NCBI RefSeq assembly: GCF_004339805.1
Contig: NZ_SLUI01000002.1
Location: forward strand, 62,001 to 126,000
Source of the DNA: Anaerospora hongkongensis
GTDB taxonomy: Bacteria > Bacillota > Negativicutes > Sporomusales > DSM-15969
Length of the DNA: 64,000 nt
Direction of reading: 5' to 3'
A program made the translations under genes and the position numbers. The notes beneath the pieces are model-generated. The model saw only the letters and a list, made by a program, of their open reading frames with translations. It made no database searches and was not told the origin of the DNA. Positions 61,158 to 64,000 of this stretch are shown here, in pieces (the first letter of the stretch is position 1; each line of letters starts with the position of its first letter).

Positions 61158-62048
61158 CTATTTAATCGAATCGTAATATTTCTTTGCTACTTCTTCGTAT
61201 TCTCTCTTTTCTACATCAACTTCTGCATTTAGTTTTGTTATTTGCTTGGTATCCAAGCTTGCGCTAATCTTATTTAAAATATCAGCAATATCGGGGTGCG
61301 CATCTAATACGTTTTTTCTAATTACTGGTGCTAAGTTGTAAGGGGGCCATACATGTTTATCATCTATTAATAAAGTAAATTGGGACTTAGTTAATTGACC
61401 TTCTGTTGTAGATGCAGGTGCAAGGTCTGCCTCATTACTTGCCAATACCTCATATTTTAAGCCATTGTCATAGACCTTTGATGATTTCCAATTAAACTTA
61501 CCATATGCTTTCTCTAAGCCAGGAATACCATCTTCTCTTTTATCAAATTCGCCTTGCGAGGCAAATCTAATCTCATTTGCCTGCTTTTGCAAATCAGAAA
61601 TAGTCTTAATACCCAGTTCATTCGCCACATCGGTGCGAATTACTAATCCCTGCCCATCATTTGCTGATGAATAATTTAACCATACTAAGTTAAACTGCTT
61701 TAGATATTCCACTTTAACAGTGTCGTAAACTTGTGTGGGATTTGTTAGCAAATCCTTCTTTAGAATTGCTAACAATCCCGTGCCTGTGTACTCAGGGTAT
61801 AAATCAATTTCACCATTTACAAGTGCAGTATGGATTATGGAGCTAGCAATATTAGGTACTCGTTCCACTTTATACCCCTTATCCTCGAGGGCTAGGGCAT
61901 AAATTTCACTAACTATTAAGTTTTCTGTAAAGTTTTTTGCCCCTATGCGGATTTTACTTTTATCTCCACTTACACTTTTATTATTACTGCAACCAACAAG
62001 GCTTCCGATTACCACTGCAATCAACAAAGCTACTAAAACTCTTTTCAT
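61158..62048 (-). CDS. quaternary-amine ABC transporter substrate-binding lipoprotein
   Basis: A 296-residue OpuAC/OsmF-type binding protein. Lipobox SLVGC ends the signal; the mature part starts IRIGAKNFTENLIVSEIYA, and GEIDLYPEYTGTG and the LVIRTDVANELGIKTISDL stretch are typical of OpuCC/OsmF/ProX-like proteins that cage trimethylammonium groups. GGAGG before ATG 62048. The ligand may be glycine betaine, choline or carnitine; not decided by sequence alone. Confidence 0.92.
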   Translation of the reverse strand: MKRVLVALLIAVVIGSLVGCSNNKSVSGDKSKIRIGAKNFTENLIVSEIYALALEDKGYKVERVPNIASSIIHTALVNGEIDLYPEYTGTGLLAILKKDLLTNPTQVYDTVKVEYLKQFNLVWLNYSSANDGQGLVIRTDVANELGIKTISDLQKQANEIRFASQGEFDKREDGIPGLEKAYGKFNWKSSKVYDNGLKYEVLASNEADLAPASTTEGQLTKSQFTLLIDDKHVWPPYNLAPVIRKNVLDAHPDIADILNKISASLDTKQITKLNAEVDVEKREYEEVAKKYYDSIK

Positions 62049-62140
62049 ATTGGCACTTTCCTCCGTTAATATTGTTTTTATTCACTTTTTTATTGTGAGA
62101 ATTGATAAAAGCTACATCTTGGCCTACCTAGAACGTTGAA

Positions 62141-62791
62141 TTATATATCCGAATCAAGAAATTTATATCTAAAAAGATATCTTTCTAAGCCCAGCATAAT
62201 TAGGTTCGCCAGCATGGAAATGATCGCTACGGTAATACCTCCGATGAGTAATAAATCCGCTCTGTTTAATCCTAGTCCGGTAAAAATAATATTTCCGACA
62301 CCACCGCCTCCTACATAGGCCGCCAGTGTAGCACTTGCAATGATCTCAATCATTGCCGTCTTTATCCCTGTCAACATAAATGGTGCCGCCAGAGGCAGTT
62401 TAACCTTCCAGAAACTTTGCGTTTTTGACATGCCCATAGCCATTGCCGTCTCTATCATAAACTCAGGAATAGTATTAAAACCAAGTGCTGTATTTACTAT
62501 TATTGGCGGCATTCCAAGTAAAACCAACGCAATCATCGCGGGTGTCATTCCTGTTCCAGCAATAGGAATTAATACAATGAGAACGGCTAAACTCGGAATA
62601 ATTCTCAGTGTACCAAACCATGTAGTTACCCCTTGATACCATTTTTTATTCTTTGTAGATACTATTCCAAAAGGGATACCGATCACGGCTGCCACAACTA
62701 AGGCTAATAAACTTATTTCAAAGTGCTGCCCTATAGACAGCAGGTAGTTATTTATATCCTTTTGAAAATACTCGAAAATATTTTGCCACAT
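62141..62791 (-). CDS. quaternary-amine ABC transporter permease (OpuCD/YehY-like)
   Basis: A 216-residue permease, first gene of the operon, with about six helices and the EAA-type loop ETAMAMGMSKTQSFWKVKLPL. It is homologous to the permease at 59756; the two would form a heterodimer. ATG 62791 follows GGAGAG by 7 nt; a TTG at 62812 is also open. Gene order permease-binding protein-ATPase-permease is like the E. coli yehWXYZ set in content. Confidence 0.9.
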   Translation of the reverse strand: MWQNIFEYFQKDINNYLLSIGQHFEISLLALVVAAVIGIPFGIVSTKNKKWYQGVTTWFGTLRIIPSLAVLIVLIPIAGTGMTPAMIALVLLGMPPIIVNTALGFNTIPEFMIETAMAMGMSKTQSFWKVKLPLAAPFMLTGIKTAMIEIIASATLAAYVGGGGVGNIIFTGLGLNRADLLLIGGITVAIISMLANLIMLGLERYLFRYKFLDSDI

Positions 62792-63042
62792 CTCTTCACT
62801 CTCCGCTTTCAAAACGTATCCTGCCTAAAAATATAATTGTTCCGCCTATCTAAAACTCTTGCCCTTACTGCCAAATATACTGCCCTGCCTGGCCACACAC
62901 TTTAGCCAAAAGGCGATATAAGTATATATGCACGCAATTGGATTATTATTGTAATTATTGGATATATTTTACATTTATTCATTTTATCCTTCTATTGAAC
63001 AGCGCCCTACTGCTGATCATCTTTAATGATAAACTTCGCAAA
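62792..63042. other. AT-rich gap upstream of the ABC importer operon
   Basis: No gene seen. It must contain the importer promoter, but no -35/-10 pair with correct spacing, sigma-54 site or known riboswitch was convincing. Confidence 0.5.
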
Positions 63043-63074
63043 GTTGACAAAAAAGGACCGTCCCCAATTGTCCC
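63043..63074. repeat. REP-like repeat copy C (dispersed)
   Basis: Same element as copies A and B (core AAAAAAGGACCGTCCCC, TTGTCC end), 3.3 kb from the RAYT gene, in the gap upstream of the ABC importer. Confidence 0.88.
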
Positions 63075-63097
63075 TGTGCCTGCATGAGAGAATATAG

Positions 63098-63145
63098 AAA
63101 AATGGTGACCGGAAGCATGTTTCGCTACTTCAGGTCACCATTTCA
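63098..63145 (-). terminator. terminator of the membrane protein gene at the window edge
   Basis: ATGGTGACC-GGAAG pairs with CTTC-GGTCACCAT; TTTTCTATATTC follows on the minus strand. Confidence 0.85.
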
Positions 63146-64000
63146 TTATTCCGCATTCGCCTGTCCGTACATTTTATCAAGAATATATATATACACATAC
63201 AAGGAGATAATTGCAATCGTTGTATATGCTAGGAACCAGCCCTCCTGATAATACATCAGCTGTAATTTAAAACCAATGTAATGTGCGATATAAAGGCCAG
63301 CGATGGTCAACGCTTTCCACGCCCATTTGATTTTTGAAAAATAAACAGCCATCATTGTGCTGAACACGATTAGGTAATAACTTCCCGAGATAAGTGCATC
63401 GAGGCCGGATCTTTCCGGAGGAACATCAAGACTTGGGCCAAACGAAAATATGCTCAATAGTCTAAAGACCCACATGGTATGAGCTTGTAAGGTAATTAAC
63501 CCTAAGAATATATATATATAAAATAAAGTAGGCTTTATAGGTTTTGATCCGCTTTCATATACCTTTTTCCCAATCCAGAATAGTACAGGCAGCGCGGCAA
63601 CCGTCATCCATGTCCTGTACCAATACTGCACATAAATGCCCAATTTTAAGAAGAGCTCTTCAATACCGCCATAGGCTGCAGCAAATATAACATACCAGTA
63701 GTAATTCAGCTTAAAAACAGCAATCAGCATCGCAGTAGCTGAAACAGAAAACTGCGAGAAATAATTCCCTACGACTCCATCATCATACAAGCTGTGTGGA
63801 ATAATCTTTGGGAAATACTGATATGCATGCAGACCGCCTATTAGTATTTCATAACTAAAGACCAAACCGGCTAAGGAAATGTATAAGGCTAATACTCTCC
63901 ACTTGTTCCGTACCTTTGTGAGAATGAAGATGAGTTCAATAAGAATTGTTACACCTAAAAGTATGTACCAAATTGTATTGCTCCAAAATGATGAAGGCAT
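63146..64000 (-). CDS. unknown multi-spanning membrane protein, possibly complete at the edge
   Basis: 284 residues with about eight hydrophobic segments. I do not recognise it. A polar patch HAYQYFPKIIPHSLYDDG lies between helices 2 and 3, then YGGIEELFLKLGIYVQYWYR, which recalls small membrane proteins of spore-formers. An ATG stands exactly at 64000, so the start may be there or beyond the window. Ends with its own terminator. Confidence 0.6.
   Translation of the reverse strand: MPSSFWSNTIWYILLGVTILIELIFILTKVRNKWRVLALYISLAGLVFSYEILIGGLHAYQYFPKIIPHSLYDDGVVGNYFSQFSVSATAMLIAVFKLNYYWYVIFAAAYGGIEELFLKLGIYVQYWYRTWMTVAALPVLFWIGKKVYESGSKPIKPTLFYIYIFLGLITLQAHTMWVFRLLSIFSFGPSLDVPPERSGLDALISGSYYLIVFSTMMAVYFSKIKWAWKALTIAGLYIAHYIGFKLQLMYYQEGWFLAYTTIAIISLYVYIYILDKMYGQANAE

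Noticed and set aside
62880..62990. Promoter of the quaternary-amine importer
   Set aside because: Several AT-rich hexamers exist but no pair had acceptable spacing on the minus strand.

Overview
The window looks like chromosome from a spore-forming, outer-membrane-bearing (diderm) member of the Firmicutes, most likely the Negativicutes family Sporomusaceae (Sporomusa/Pelosinus relatives). Sporulation is indicated by an alpha/beta small acid-soluble spore protein (22713), spore photoproduct lyase SplB (37270), a GerM-like lipoprotein beside a cell-wall amidase (28583-30318) and a PdaB-like polysaccharide deacetylase (15505). An outer membrane is indicated by a PagL-like lipid A deacylase beta-barrel (46868). 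CIRCE, T-rich intrinsic terminators and strong AGGAGG ribosome sites fit Firmicutes. Genus is not determined. No rRNA, tRNA or CRISPR array was seen.

1-9.2 kb is purine metabolism on the minus strand: purE-purC-purF-purM-purN (purN cut by the window edge), preceded by an NCS2 purine permease under a guanine-type riboswitch with a complete promoter-aptamer-terminator, then guaA, a nucleoside-phosphorylase-like gene and an M19 dipeptidase. 9.3-16.9 kb holds an SDR oxidoreductase, an orphan Liv-type binding protein, an AbrB-family membrane protein overlapping a nucleoid-associated protein, lysA under a lysine riboswitch, a polysaccharide deacetylase and an unknown membrane protein. 17-21.6 kb has groES-groEL with a perfect CIRCE, an ANTAR response regulator with its kinase, and a tight cluster of DnaA boxes. 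21.6-25.6 kb is thiL-tsaE-tsaB-rimI and tsaD (tRNA t6A synthesis), with the SASP gene between on the other strand.

25.8-39 kb: a TyrR-like sigma-54 activator with alr; gerM and amidase; a secreted ComEC-like metallo-beta-lactamase with a DUF3006 protein; the acpS / NAD(P)HX repair / NdoAI-NdoA (MazEF-type) neighbourhood; motAB; an anti-sigma/antagonist pair; splB with a DUF1858 protein under a probable Crp/Fnr site; an L,D-transpeptidase.

39.5-55.3 kb is the regulatory and metabolic accessory part. A CBS-PAS sigma-54 activator lies next to moeA and faces a GntP-type permease that has a canonical -24/-12 promoter and an upstream inverted repeat. After two paralogous membrane proteins, an E2-like acyltransferase, the PagL-like gene and a MarR-MFS pair comes a self-contained catabolic module: a PrpR_N-type sigma-54 activator, 17-bp inverted-repeat activator site, terminator, -24/-12 promoter, then a DUF1932 dehydrogenase, an RraA-type aldolase with its catalytic Arg-Asp, and a CitMHS-type carrier. 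The substrate is unknown.

55.4-64 kb: two unknown proteins, an accessory RsgA GTPase preceded by a structured leader that contains an 18-codon leader peptide with its own ribosome site (a likely translation-attenuation device), a decayed coding stretch, a RAYT transposase framed by its REP-like repeats, a four-gene quaternary-amine (OpuC/OsmF-type) ABC importer, a third dispersed copy of the repeat, and an unknown multi-spanning membrane protein at the edge. The best candidates for something undescribed are the rsgA leader, the sigma-54 dehydrogenase/aldolase/carrier module and the DnaA-box cluster away from any dnaA gene.
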